A stretch of DNA of 50,332 bases from Cytophagaceae bacterium (GTDB lineage Bacteria > Bacteroidota > Bacteroidia > Cytophagales > Cytophagaceae): assembly GCA_025455005.1 (NCBI GenBank), contig JALONH010000020.1:1-50332 (forward strand). The letters are read 5' to 3'. Below the pieces are notes generated by a model, which did not search any database, had not been told where the DNA came from, and saw only the letters and a program-made list of their open reading frames with translations. The translations under genes were made by a program, and so were the position numbers. Below, one piece after another: positions 17,634-26,205 of the stretch (position 1 is the stretch's first letter; each line of letters starts with the position of its first letter).

Positions 17634-19340
17634 TTAATAAAATGCTCCTAACTCGTAAACCTCAAAATAGCTCGTTCGTTTATCCGGAGGGAGTTTAAGT
17701 GTTTTTAGTATTTGTTTATGTTGTTTTTTTATAATGGGAAATTGTGCCTGCAGTTGGATCCAATCGGAATACTTCATATACCCCCAACGAATAGATTCGT
17801 CTTGTGGATGCCAACTTGCCGGTAATACCCATCCTATCTTTTCTATGCGATACTTCAACTTTCCTTTAGATTCCGTAACGTGAACATATACTTCAATAGA
17901 GTCCATTTCCGCAATTGCGCGATGGTCCAATAGGTCAATCGTATGTAAGAGTATACTATCGGTTTTTCTATTTCCGGTTAGTTGATACCGCAGGCGATGA
18001 ACATTCATTAGTGCCGTCTCTCGAGCATAAGGCTCCATTAAATATGGATCTTTATACAGCGGAAGCAGATCGGATGCAATACATTGATAGACGTTTTCCG
18101 TAAAATGATCTATTGGAAATTTTTTGGAGTTGGAATAAAAATAATATTGTCGGTAAATATTTTTTATATCACTAGAGGATGTAAACGTTAACGATGAACT
18201 ATTTTCTATTTCTATACTTTCTTTATAATATAAGTAAACCAAAGTATCATATTGATTTGTATTTATCTCCTTCACTTGTGTGTCTCTAGTATAGTTAGCT
18301 ATCATTCGCCCATTATATTGGTACAACGTAGAGGATTCTGAATAAAAATCACGTAACTCCATCCAGCGTTGTAAGGCTAAGGAATCATTTTGATTGCTTG
18401 GATTATAAAGATATAAGGATTGTTGTCTTAAGAAACGTTGAACCTCATTCCAAGATAAATAGATGGGATAGGTATCACCGGAAGGTGCTACTATTTCCAA
18501 TTGTACAGCAGAGAGATTAAGACCTTGGTTTGTTGGTGTATATACTAAATGGATGAACGTGGGGTTAACTTGGACTATGGATAAGAATGATCGATTTTGA
18601 TTCGCCCATTCCCTTTTGTTTAAAGGGGTCAACTCTTTTTTTATAACGGCTTGCCAAATCCGAGCCGGAAGATATAATGGATATAATGATTGGTTTTGTG
18701 TAGCTGTTAAGTTTATTTTTTTAGATAAGTAAAGAGCAGGCGGAATGTTTATAGCAGTAGTGTAAACTCTCGGTTGGTAGAGCTGTTGTAATACTACGGA
18801 TGGAAGGGCTGTGTTTGTTTTTTTATAGGTTTTGGAATCGATACCATACACGTCCTCTGCTTGATACATGCCCTTCAGAAGCGCGTTCCACAAGGAAGTA
18901 GAGTCTGTACTTCGCAAGGGATGATACCAAGTACGACTTTTCAATACCTCTTGTAAATCTTTAAATGTTATGGGGTAATAAATTGAAAAATCAGAAAAAA
19001 TAAACCCTACTTGTTGAATAGGGAAATTTACTAAAGTGTTGGAATTATTGATTTGACGAACAATTTGAATACCGATACAGTCTGGTGTCGCTAATTTTTT
19101 AAGGTCCATCAAAGAAGAAGTGCCACCTGAATTGCTTTTAAATCCTAATGTATTAGGCGCTTTCGAAAGTATATATTGCCCAAGTCCTTCAGGAGGATCA
19201 TATACTTGTAGCGTTGTAGAGGAGTAAAGTATACTCTGATTCCAGGGTGAATCAAAATAGATTTCTTCTGCTACGAAAGGAGCTGCATAACAGGAGGGGA
19301 GGAGCCAATAAAAAAGAAAATACCCTAGATATCGAATCAT
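17634..19340 (-). CDS. Secreted protein of unknown function (568 residues)
   Basis: From the ATG at 19340 the protein opens IRYLGYFLFYWLLPSCYAAP, a signal peptide, so it is exported. I recognise no domain. The first half has YYPITFKDLQEVLKSRTWY; the last 130 residues hold SIEVYVHVTESKGKLKYRIE and KIGWVLPASWHPQDESIRWG and end YELGAFY. The ITFKDLQ and YRIEKIGW pieces faintly recall GldN-like periplasmic proteins, but this is too weak to assign. A reading from 19355 adds five residues before the signal and is less likely. It stands 29 bp after a small gene on the same strand, so the two may be co-transcribed. Confidence 0.7.
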   Translation of the reverse strand: MIRYLGYFLFYWLLPSCYAAPFVAEEIYFDSPWNQSILYSSTTLQVYDPPEGLGQYILSKAPNTLGFKSNSGGTSSLMDLKKLATPDCIGIQIVRQINNSNTLVNFPIQQVGFIFSDFSIYYPITFKDLQEVLKSRTWYHPLRSTDSTSLWNALLKGMYQAEDVYGIDSKTYKKTNTALPSVVLQQLYQPRVYTTAINIPPALYLSKKINLTATQNQSLYPLYLPARIWQAVIKKELTPLNKREWANQNRSFLSIVQVNPTFIHLVYTPTNQGLNLSAVQLEIVAPSGDTYPIYLSWNEVQRFLRQQSLYLYNPSNQNDSLALQRWMELRDFYSESSTLYQYNGRMIANYTRDTQVKEINTNQYDTLVYLYYKESIEIENSSSLTFTSSSDIKNIYRQYYFYSNSKKFPIDHFTENVYQCIASDLLPLYKDPYLMEPYARETALMNVHRLRYQLTGNRKTDSILLHTIDLLDHRAIAEMDSIEVYVHVTESKGKLKYRIEKIGWVLPASWHPQDESIRWGYMKYSDWIQLQAQFPIIKKQHKQILKTLKLPPDKRTSYFEVYELGAFY

Positions 19341-19369
19341 AGGGTAAATATACAAAGCTCCGTGTATTT

Positions 19370-19678
19370 TTATTCTAAAATCAAAAGCTTGTCAAAGTTC
19401 GTGAAATCAATACGGAGTAACATTTTGTCCGGATAGAGTTTCATCGCTTCTTCAATCAAGAGTGCCGTATATTCGTTTTCCGGTGCAGCAGGATACCATG
19501 CTTTGATTATGTCATAGTTCTCTTTAAGAGAAACGTGCACTTGAATTCCGGATGTGGCTGATTGTATCACGATGCAAAACAAGGATTTTTGAATGATTTC
19601 TTCCAACCTTTTAGAAGGATTCTTCCCACAATTTTTCGGCGTGGGTGTTGATAGCCATAATATTCCCGGATTATACAT
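19370..19678 (-). CDS. Small protein of unknown function, coupled to the S24-like gene
   Basis: The 102 residues show no known domain, signal peptide or membrane helix. The start ATG lies inside the end of the upstream gene (8-nt overlap, ATGTATAA), a sign of translational coupling. The N-terminal half contains KNCGKNPSKRLEEIIQKSL; the C-terminal half alternates charged and hydrophobic residues (DKMLLRIDFTNFDKLLILE) in a way that suggests a small alpha/beta fold. In many genomes the gene after a UmuD-like protein is umuC, but this is not a polymerase or a fragment of one that I can recognise. Confidence 0.6.
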   Translation of the reverse strand: MYNPGILWLSTPTPKNCGKNPSKRLEEIIQKSLFCIVIQSATSGIQVHVSLKENYDIIKAWYPAAPENEYTALLIEEAMKLYPDKMLLRIDFTNFDKLLILE

Positions 19679-20036
19679 GTCGAATTATTTTTTTTATGAT
19701 GCCTACTACGATAAAACCCATGGAAGCTACAATTTCAATGGGCTTACTTCCACTTCTTTCCGGGTGAACATAAAATGTATCGTTTACTTTTTCTACTCGC
19801 TTAATACATAATTCACCATTCATTTTTGCCAATACAAATTGTGTATGCTGGATATCACTCACCGGATCTACTCCCAATACATCTCCCGGATATAAGCCGT
19901 GTAGAATGTCTTGGTATTGATTCACTTTATAATACAATAACGTTTTCCCCGTCGGGGCCGGAATGTTATCCTCAGCGGGTCTGGTAAACGTAAAAGGAGT
20001 ACTCATTTGTTGCTTCCAATAGTAGGTTTGATACAT
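19671..20036 (-). CDS. S24/UmuD-like fold protein without a visible catalytic Ser
   Basis: The 121 residues match the C-terminal domain of LexA/UmuD-type S24 peptidases: YPGDVLGVDP, then TQFVLAKMNGELCIKRVEK with the catalytic Lys in IKRV, and GFIVVGIIKKIIRHV at the end. There is no DNA-binding N-terminus. Nine residues before the GD pair, where UmuD has the nucleophilic Ser, this protein has Gln (YQDILHG). It therefore may not self-cleave. The ATG at 20036 gives KYY-like leader residues (YQTYYWKQQ); the Met at codon 11 is an alternative. It is coupled to a small gene of unknown role. Whether it is part of an SOS-type response cannot be said. Confidence 0.65.
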   Translation of the reverse strand: MYQTYYWKQQMSTPFTFTRPAEDNIPAPTGKTLLYYKVNQYQDILHGLYPGDVLGVDPVSDIQHTQFVLAKMNGELCIKRVEKVNDTFYVHPERSGSKPIEIVASMGFIVVGIIKKIIRHV

Positions 20037-20123
20037 AGTTGTAAATCTTTATGCTAATATATTTAGCAAAAACTAAAAAAGCAAACAAAGGATAAAAAAT
20101 AAATTTATATGTCAGATTATCAG

Positions 20124-20339
20124 TTAATTGATTTTTTTAAAACGAGCTTGTCGAACGCCATCCAATACGATTTCATCTAAAAACATCGATTTGGGGCGTA
20201 CCCACCATTGGTTCGGGTGAGCTTGTGGATAGTATAAAATTAATTCTTCCTCGGTTTCGCTATGTCGAACGGTACCTACCACTTCATAGAGGTTCCCCTT
20301 ATAATGTTGGTAGGTGCCTGTATATTCTTTTCCGTTCAT
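20124..20339 (-). CDS. DUF1653 domain protein
   Basis: The 71 residues match the DUF1653 family: YQHYKGNLYEVVGTVRHSET followed by EELILYYP and WWVRPKSMFLDEI. The fold is a small SH3-like barrel and the biochemical function is not known. Its ATG overlaps the argH stop codon (TAATG), so it is translated as the last gene of the arginine operon. No direct role in arginine synthesis is established; it may simply ride along. Confidence 0.85.
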   Translation of the reverse strand: MNGKEYTGTYQHYKGNLYEVVGTVRHSETEEELILYYPQAHPNQWWVRPKSMFLDEIVLDGVRQARFKKIN

Positions 20340-21673
20340 TAACGTGATAACAATGAATGAAAGGCTTGGTCTATTGTTTCAAAATTGAAATCTTGAGTAA
20401 CGGATTTCATATTGTTTTGTAAACGCTCATTCATCAAATTACCGATACTACCTTCATGGGTATGATATATTTCAGTCAATGCTTTGAACTGTTTATTTTC
20501 GATATCCATACCTACTTTTTTATATGCATCACGGAAAGGCATGCCTTCTAGTACCAAGTTGTTTACTACTTCTACACTAAAGATGTATAAATACTTTGGA
20601 TCTTGAAGGATATTATCTTTCACTTTTAAATGTTGAATCATGAAATTCGCGATGCGCAAACAATCATTGATATCTTGAAAAGCCGGAATGAAGTTCTCTT
20701 TAATCAATTGCATATCGCGATGATAACCGGACGGAAGATTTGCCATGATTAAACTAATCTCGTTTGGTAAGGCTTGTAAGCGATTGCAACGTGCTCGAAT
20801 TAATTCAAATACATCCGGATTTTTCTTGTGCGGCATGATGCTGGAACCTGTTGTTAACTCATCCGGTAAAGTAAGAAAATCGAAGTTTTGATTCATGTAT
20901 AAACATACATCCATCGACAATCGACCTAGAGTGGATGCAACAGAGGCTATTGCAGCCGAAACGTTTTTCTCTGTCTTTCCACGACCCATTTGTGCATATA
21001 CGACGTTGTAGTTTAAATCTTCAAACCCTAACAACTTCGTAGTTAACGTACGATTTAATGGGAAAGAAGAACCGTAACCAGCTGCAGATCCTAGAGGGTT
21101 TTTATTGCTAATGTTGTAAGCCGCTAACATCATTTGCATATCATCCACTAAACTCTCGGCATAGGCACCAAACCATAAGCCAAAGGAGGAGGGCATTGCG
21201 ATTTGTAAATGGGTGTAGCCAGGGATTAATACTTTTTGATATGTATTACTTAATTCAACTAAACTTTCGAATAAGGCAATGATGTTTTCTACCGTTTCCC
21301 GAATCGCAGAACGAGTGAATAGTTTTAAATCCACTAACACTTGATCGTTACGTGAACGACCACTATGAATTTTCTTGCCTATGTCGCCCAGTTTACGAGT
21401 AAGGATTAATTCTACTTGTGAATGAACGTCTTCAACGCCTTCTTCAATTATAAAATTACCTGCTTCGATGTCTTTGTAAATTTCGCGTAATGCGTTTAAT
21501 AAAATGGGTAACTCGGATTTTTCAATTAACCCAATGCTTTCCAACATGGTGATGTGAGCCATCGACCCTAATACATCAAATGGAGCAAGAAACAAATCCA
21601 TCTCCCGATCTTTACCAACGGTAAAACGTTCGATGTCTTTATTTACTTCTTTATCTTTTTGCCATAACTTCAT
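20339..21673 (-). CDS. argH: Argininosuccinate lyase
   Basis: It cleaves argininosuccinate to arginine and fumarate, the last step of the pathway. The fumarase/aspartase superfamily signature GSSIMPHKKNPD is near residue 275, and SGRSRNDQVLVDLKL and GYTHLQIAMP mark the other two active-site regions. The 444 residues are near the family norm. It lies 60 bp after argE and overlaps the DUF1653 gene by one base (TAATG). It is cytoplasmic and works as a tetramer in known relatives. Confidence 0.96.
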   Translation of the reverse strand: MKLWQKDKEVNKDIERFTVGKDREMDLFLAPFDVLGSMAHITMLESIGLIEKSELPILLNALREIYKDIEAGNFIIEEGVEDVHSQVELILTRKLGDIGKKIHSGRSRNDQVLVDLKLFTRSAIRETVENIIALFESLVELSNTYQKVLIPGYTHLQIAMPSSFGLWFGAYAESLVDDMQMMLAAYNISNKNPLGSAAGYGSSFPLNRTLTTKLLGFEDLNYNVVYAQMGRGKTEKNVSAAIASVASTLGRLSMDVCLYMNQNFDFLTLPDELTTGSSIMPHKKNPDVFELIRARCNRLQALPNEISLIMANLPSGYHRDMQLIKENFIPAFQDINDCLRIANFMIQHLKVKDNILQDPKYLYIFSVEVVNNLVLEGMPFRDAYKKVGMDIENKQFKALTEIYHTHEGSIGNLMNERLQNNMKSVTQDFNFETIDQAFHSLLSR

Positions 21674-21733
21674 AAAATCTTGATTTGAAGGATTTAAAGA
21701 TTACTTGATTTTATTGTTTCAATCTTTATAATC

Positions 21734-22795
21734 CTAGTAGACTATTTCCGAAAGTATCTTGATGTATTTCTCGATACCTTCTTCTATTTCTATTAACCAA
21801 ATGAATTCATTCGCTGTGTGTGAACGAGCAGAATTTCCCGGCCCCATCTTAACGGATGGTACCGGAATCAAAGCTTGGTCGGAGGTAGTAGGGGAACCGT
21901 ATGTTTTAGCACCATGTTTAATCGCCGCATGCACTAACGCATGATCCGGATCTATAAACGATGGGCGTAAACGCACGGAACGCGGATTTACTTCTGATTG
22001 AATATTATCGTCAATAATTTTTAAAACCTCTTCGTTTTTATATTCTTCCGTTATACGTACATCTATAGTAAACGTACATTTTTCCGGAACTACATTGTGT
22101 TGGTATCCGGCATTGATAATCGTAACGGACATTTTCATAGGTCCTAAGTGCGGAGATACTTTCTCGAATTTATAATTACGAATCCAATCAATATCTTTTA
22201 ATGCTATATAGATGGCATTTTCCCCTTCTTCTCGTGCAGCGTGTCCGGCTTTACCATGTGCGATACAATCTATAACCATCAAGCCTTTTTCAGCTACCGC
22301 AATATCCATAAGGGTAGGCTCTCCTACAATTGCGAAATCAATAGGTCCTAATTCCGGATAAACTAATTCTAGCCCATCGAAACCGGAAATTTCTTCTTCA
22401 GCGGTTGCTGCTATACAAAAGTTGTATTTCAAGTTTTGATCGTTGTAGAAATGTAAGAAGGTAGCTATCAAGGATACTAAACAACCTCCAGCATCATTAC
22501 TTCCTAATCCAAACAGTTTGCCATCTTTTACAGAAGGCTCAAAAGGGTCATTCGTATACCCCGGGTTGGGTTTAACTGTGTCGTGATGGGAGTTTAATAA
22601 AATGGTAGGCTTATTAGGATCAAAATATTTATTGAAAGCCCAAACGTTATTTTTTAATCGTTTTGTTTCTACGCCGCGCTCTACCATAAAGGTATTAAGA
22701 ATTTCAGCTGTGTTATGCTCTTGCTTGGAGAATGATTCTGTTTTAATCAAATCCTTTAATAAAGCAATAGCATCTTTTTGTAATGTTTGTAACAT
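21734..22795 (-). CDS. argE: M20 deacylase ArgE (N-acyl-citrulline or -ornithine)
   Basis: A zinc-dependent M20 amidohydrolase. Metal and catalytic residues appear in LLNSHHDTVKPNPGY (near residue 66), GLGSNDAGGC and AATAEEEISGFDG (near residue 131). In genomes with the N-acyl-ornithine transcarbamylase this enzyme works on N-acyl-citrulline, removing the blocking group after carbamoylation; that is inferred from the neighbouring argF'. It is 353 residues long, close to the family's bacterial form. It stands 24 bp downstream of argB in the arg operon. Confidence 0.9.
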   Translation of the reverse strand: MLQTLQKDAIALLKDLIKTESFSKQEHNTAEILNTFMVERGVETKRLKNNVWAFNKYFDPNKPTILLNSHHDTVKPNPGYTNDPFEPSVKDGKLFGLGSNDAGGCLVSLIATFLHFYNDQNLKYNFCIAATAEEEISGFDGLELVYPELGPIDFAIVGEPTLMDIAVAEKGLMVIDCIAHGKAGHAAREEGENAIYIALKDIDWIRNYKFEKVSPHLGPMKMSVTIINAGYQHNVVPEKCTFTIDVRITEEYKNEEVLKIIDDNIQSEVNPRSVRLRPSFIDPDHALVHAAIKHGAKTYGSPTTSDQALIPVPSVKMGPGNSARSHTANEFIWLIEIEEGIEKYIKILSEIVY

Positions 22796-22819
22796 AAGAG
22801 GTTGGGTACGAAAGTACGT

Positions 22820-23614
22820 TTATTGTGCAGATAGTGTAGTACCTATCGATTTCTTATCATTTATTAATTCAGATAAGGACTCGGCTTGACATATGATTAC
22901 ACGTTGAACACCGGACTGAATGGCATGAAAGGAATTATCTAATTTGGGAATCATGCCTTTATTGATAATACCGTCTGCTTTCAGTTGATTGTAATAACTC
23001 AGATTGATGTTCGAAATGACAGAATCTTTATCATTGATGTCGGTTAAAACCCCCTTCAATTCAAAGCAATATACTAAATGCGTTTGGAAGTCTTTAGAAA
23101 GTGCAACAGCAATTTCAGAGGCGACGGTATCGGCATTTGTGTTCAGTAAACTTCCTTTGCCATCATGTGTTAGTGGTGCAATAACAGGGGTTATACCTTG
23201 TTTTATCAAAATAGAAAGTGGTCCTGCAGATACTTTTTTTACATCACCCACAAAACCGTAGTCGATACCATTTTTAATGGGACGTTTATCGGATAACATA
23301 ATATTGGCATCTGCACCGGTTAAACCGATCGCATCCGCTCCATTTGCTTGAAGTTTCGCTACAATGGATTTATTAATGAGTCCACCATAGACCATAGTAA
23401 CAATCTTTAAAGTTTCGGCATCTGTAATTCTACGACCTTCTATCATCTGTGCTTCGATGCCAAGTCCTTTGCTAATCTCTGTAGCGACTTTGCCTCCTCC
23501 ATGTATTAATACTTTGTTTCCTTTTAAAGAAGCAAATTGTGCTAAGAAGCTATCCAGTGCTGCCGGATTATCAATGATGTTACCTCCAACTTTAATGATG
23601 TAGATAGATTCCAT
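22820..23614 (-). CDS. argB: N-acyl-glutamate kinase ArgB
   Basis: It phosphorylates the gamma-carboxyl of N-acetyl- or N-succinyl-glutamate. The amino acid kinase fold shows IKVGGNIID at the N-terminus, VLIHGGGKVATEISKGLGI near residue 40 and LLNTNADTVASEIAVAL near residue 165. A longer frame starting at 23665 overlaps argF' and is rejected. The ATG at 23614 shares one base with the argF' stop (TAATG), the same coupling used between argH and the DUF1653 gene. No N-terminal extension of the arginine-inhibited type is present, so feedback by arginine may be absent. Confidence 0.93.
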   Translation of the reverse strand: MESIYIIKVGGNIIDNPAALDSFLAQFASLKGNKVLIHGGGKVATEISKGLGIEAQMIEGRRITDAETLKIVTMVYGGLINKSIVAKLQANGADAIGLTGADANIMLSDKRPIKNGIDYGFVGDVKKVSAGPLSILIKQGITPVIAPLTHDGKGSLLNTNADTVASEIAVALSKDFQTHLVYCFELKGVLTDINDKDSVISNINLSYYNQLKADGIINKGMIPKLDNSFHAIQSGVQRVIICQAESLSELINDKKSIGTTLSAQ

Positions 23615-24567
23615 TATTTTTCTAAATTTTCTAATATACGTTTCAACACAACTTGAGCACTCCATACTCTATTGCCGGCTTCATGGATAACTAGGGAGTT
23701 AGGCCCATCTAAAATCTCATCTGCTAATTCGATTCCACGACGTACGGGTAAACAGTGCATCACTTTTGCGTTGTTTGTTAATTTCAACTTTTCGTTGGTC
23801 ATCATCCAATGAGAATCCATAGAATGTACTTTACCATAATCTTCATAGGACGACCAGTTTTTCACATAAACATAATCGGCACCTTCCAATGCTTTATCTT
23901 GATTATATTCGATTCGAGCGTTGCCCGTAAATTCTTTAGCCAGATTATACCCTTCGGGATGTGTTATGACAAATTCTACATCGCTTTGAACCATCCATTC
24001 TGCAAAAGAGTTGGCCACTGCTTGTGGTAATGATTTAATGTGTGGCGCCCAAGTTAACACTACTTTAGGTTTCGTTTTCGTTTTTGTTTCTTCAATGGTA
24101 ATACAATCCGCTAACGATTGTAAGGGATGCAAAGTAGCACTCTCTAGTGATACTACCGGAACCCCGGCAAACTTCATAAACTTCTTAAAGAAGTCTTCTG
24201 AATAATCTTCTTCTTTATCTACTAAACGTGGGAAAGAACGTACGCCTATGATATCACAATATTCACCCATGACAGCCGCAGCTTCTCGGATGTGCTCTAC
24301 GGTATTATGGTTCATGATTACACCGTCTTGCGTTTCCAATGCCCAACCCTCTTTATCCATGTTCATCACGATGACGTCCATTCCTAGGTTTTTGGCTGCT
24401 TTCTGCGTACTGATACGTGTACGTAAACTTGGGTTTAAGAAAATTAAACCAATTGTTTTGTTTTCACCTAATTTCTTATGAGCAAAAGGATTCTTTTTTA
24501 ATTCCAAAGCTTCTTTCACTAACGCAGGAATGTCGGTAACGTCTTTTACGGAGATGAAATTTTTCAT
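23614..24567 (-). CDS. argF': N-succinyl/N-acetyl-ornithine carbamoyltransferase (ArgF')
   Basis: It transfers a carbamoyl group to the N-acylated ornithine. NPSLRTR at residues 45-51 replaces the STRT motif of standard transcarbamylases, HPLQ is at 147-150 and HCLPVRRG lies near residue 270. The closest pattern I know is the Bacteroides and Xanthomonas N-acyl enzymes. The residue that decides between acetyl and succinyl substrates in those enzymes (Glu92 in Xanthomonas, Pro90 in Bacteroides) is Val90 here, in the stretch NHNTVEH. From published mutants that favours succinyl-ornithine. The 317 residues are normal. It follows the dead S23 gene and precedes argB with a one-base overlap. Confidence 0.92.
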   Translation of the reverse strand: MKNFISVKDVTDIPALVKEALELKKNPFAHKKLGENKTIGLIFLNPSLRTRISTQKAAKNLGMDVIVMNMDKEGWALETQDGVIMNHNTVEHIREAAAVMGEYCDIIGVRSFPRLVDKEEDYSEDFFKKFMKFAGVPVVSLESATLHPLQSLADCITIEETKTKTKPKVVLTWAPHIKSLPQAVANSFAEWMVQSDVEFVITHPEGYNLAKEFTGNARIEYNQDKALEGADYVYVKNWSSYEDYGKVHSMDSHWMMTNEKLKLTNNAKVMHCLPVRRGIELADEILDGPNSLVIHEAGNRVWSAQVVLKRILENLEK

Positions 24568-24569
24568 AG

Positions 24570-24601
24570 GCTTAAGGCTGTAAGCTTAGGGCTTAAGGCT
24601 G
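24570..24601. repeat. Direct-repeat flank of the S23 pseudogene, argF' side
   Basis: A stretch built of CTTAAGGCT and AAGCTTAGGGCTTAAGGCT units. The second unit resembles AAGCTTTAGGCTTTGAGCT on the other side of the dead gene (about 24991-25009), in the same orientation. Confidence 0.5.
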
Positions 24602-24961
24602 ATATTTCGTTGTTTTTAGTTTTGATATAAATGCTAAAAGCATCCTTTTAACTTCATTTATTCGATTAGTAATTTCATCAAATAAGTCTAGATTTATATA
24701 TTTTAAATCTTTACTTAATAAGATAAAATATTCAAGTTCATTAAGAGAGCCTAAAGCAATCTGTAAGTATTTTAATCTGTGTCTGTCAGTAGATTTTGAA
24801 GATCCTTCTGCCAGATTCGCCGGTACAGAGCTACTTGCTCTTCTGATTTAGTTAGTTATTCCATATAACTCATGTCTGGGAAATTCATTTGTTAACTGAT
24901 AAATACTTAAAGTTAATAAATGGCTTTTCTCCCAAACTTTTAAATTTCTGTAATCTTGCAT
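24593..24961 (-). pseudogene. Four-helix-bundle (S23 / 23S intervening-sequence) protein, stop at codon 38
   Basis: On the minus strand from the ATG at 24961 the frame reads QDYRNLKVWEKSHLLTLSIY and then EFPRHELYGITN. It meets TAA at 24848-24850 and continues without a shift through IRRASSSVPANLAEGSSKST to a TAA at 24593. Family members have Gln before the IRR or MRR, so the stop is best explained as CAA changed to TAA. The full frame has 122 codons, the normal length. These proteins are small helical bundles first seen in 23S rRNA intervening sequences; their role is unclear. The gene sits between argD and argF' and is flanked by short direct repeats, so it looks inserted. Confidence 0.85.
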
Positions 24962-24990
24962 AGCTGGTTGATTTTAAGATACAGTGCATT

Positions 24991-25009
24991 AAGCTTTAGG
25001 CTTTGAGCT
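24991..25009. repeat. Direct-repeat flank of the S23 pseudogene, argD side
   Basis: AAGCTTTAGGCTTTGAGCT, similar in the same orientation to the unit at about 24583-24601. The pair brackets the S23 pseudogene inside the arg operon. Confidence 0.45.
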
Positions 25010-25019
25010 TTTAAACTCC

Positions 25020-26171
25020 TTAGTTTTGAACTTTCATACTTGCCACCGTCTTACCAAGCGCTTCAATAAACGCATCCGCATCTTCTTTCTTCACATTTAA
25101 TGCTGGTAATAAACGGATAGTATATTTATCAGAAGCAGAACCCGTGAACATACGGTATTCTTTCAATAAAGCATTACGTACATCGCCACATGGGATTTCT
25201 AATTCAACACCAATCATTAAACCACGTCCACGAACTTCACGAACACCCGGGATGGCTTTTACTTTTTCAATAACATAGTTACCGATTGTTTTAGCATGTT
25301 CCATCAAGTTCTCTTGTTTGATTACATCCAGTACTGCAATAGCTGCCGCACAAGCTAAATGATTGCCCCCAAATGTAGTTCCTAACAAACCATGTTTTGG
25401 TTGGATATGAGGTGCAATCGAAATAGCACCTATAGGAAAACCGTTACCCATACCTTTAGCCATAGTATAAATGTCAGCAAAAACACCAGCGTAATCGTGT
25501 GCGTAGAAATGACCACTTCGTCCATAACCACATTGAACGGAGTCAGCAATATATAGGGCATTGTATTGATCGCATAACGCTCGTATCTTTTGTAACATCG
25601 ATACAGAAGCTTCGTGAATACCGCCAACGCCTTGAATACCTTCTATAATTACCGATGAAATTTCATGACCGTGAAGGTTAAACGCCGACTCTAAAGCCAA
25701 CTCGTCATTCCAAGGTAAGAAAATAATATTAGGCGTTTCATTAACCGGTGCTACGATGCTTGGGTTATCTGTAGCTGCAACGGCTAACGAAGTACGACCG
25801 TGGAAACCTTTTTTGAACGCTATTACTTTTTTCTTTCCATTATGAAAAGAGGCAAGTTTTAATGCGTTTTCATTGGCTTCAGCACCAGAATTACATAGAA
25901 ATAATTGATAATCCGGATGTCCACTTAATACTCCGAGTTTGTCAGCTAATTCTTGTTGGAGAGAAATAATAACCGAGTTGGAATAAAATCCGATTTTATT
26001 CAATTGGTCTGTAATTTTTTGTACATAATATGGATGCGTGTGTCCAATGGAGATAACCGCATGTCCACCATATAAGTCTAGGTATTGATTTCCTTGTGCA
26101 TCCCATAAATTCGAACCTTCTGCTTTTACTGGTTCGATTGGAATTAAAGGATAAACATCAAATAATTTCAT
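25020..26171 (-). CDS. argD: N-acyl-ornithine aminotransferase
   Basis: A PLP-dependent class III aminotransferase that makes N-acyl-ornithine from the semialdehyde, with glutamate as amino donor. The PLP lysine is in YTMAKGMGNGFPIGA near residue 236; IIEGIQGVGGI and CGYGRSGHFYAHDY are family marks, and GTTFGGNHLACAAA is the conserved C-terminal contact. The 383 residues are normal. It lies 34 bp after argC. Between it and argF' is 452 bp that holds the S23 pseudogene and its repeats, so the operon may still be read through. Confidence 0.95.
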   Translation of the reverse strand: MKLFDVYPLIPIEPVKAEGSNLWDAQGNQYLDLYGGHAVISIGHTHPYYVQKITDQLNKIGFYSNSVIISLQQELADKLGVLSGHPDYQLFLCNSGAEANENALKLASFHNGKKKVIAFKKGFHGRTSLAVAATDNPSIVAPVNETPNIIFLPWNDELALESAFNLHGHEISSVIIEGIQGVGGIHEASVSMLQKIRALCDQYNALYIADSVQCGYGRSGHFYAHDYAGVFADIYTMAKGMGNGFPIGAISIAPHIQPKHGLLGTTFGGNHLACAAAIAVLDVIKQENLMEHAKTIGNYVIEKVKAIPGVREVRGRGLMIGVELEIPCGDVRNALLKEYRMFTGSASDKYTIRLLPALNVKKEDADAFIEALGKTVASMKVQN

Positions 26172-26205
26172 ATGTATAAATGTTTTTTGTCTGAAGTGTA
26201 AATTT

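Noticed and set aside
19370-20036. umuDC operon
   Set aside because: The second gene is only 102 residues and has no polymerase motif; the first lacks the catalytic Ser.
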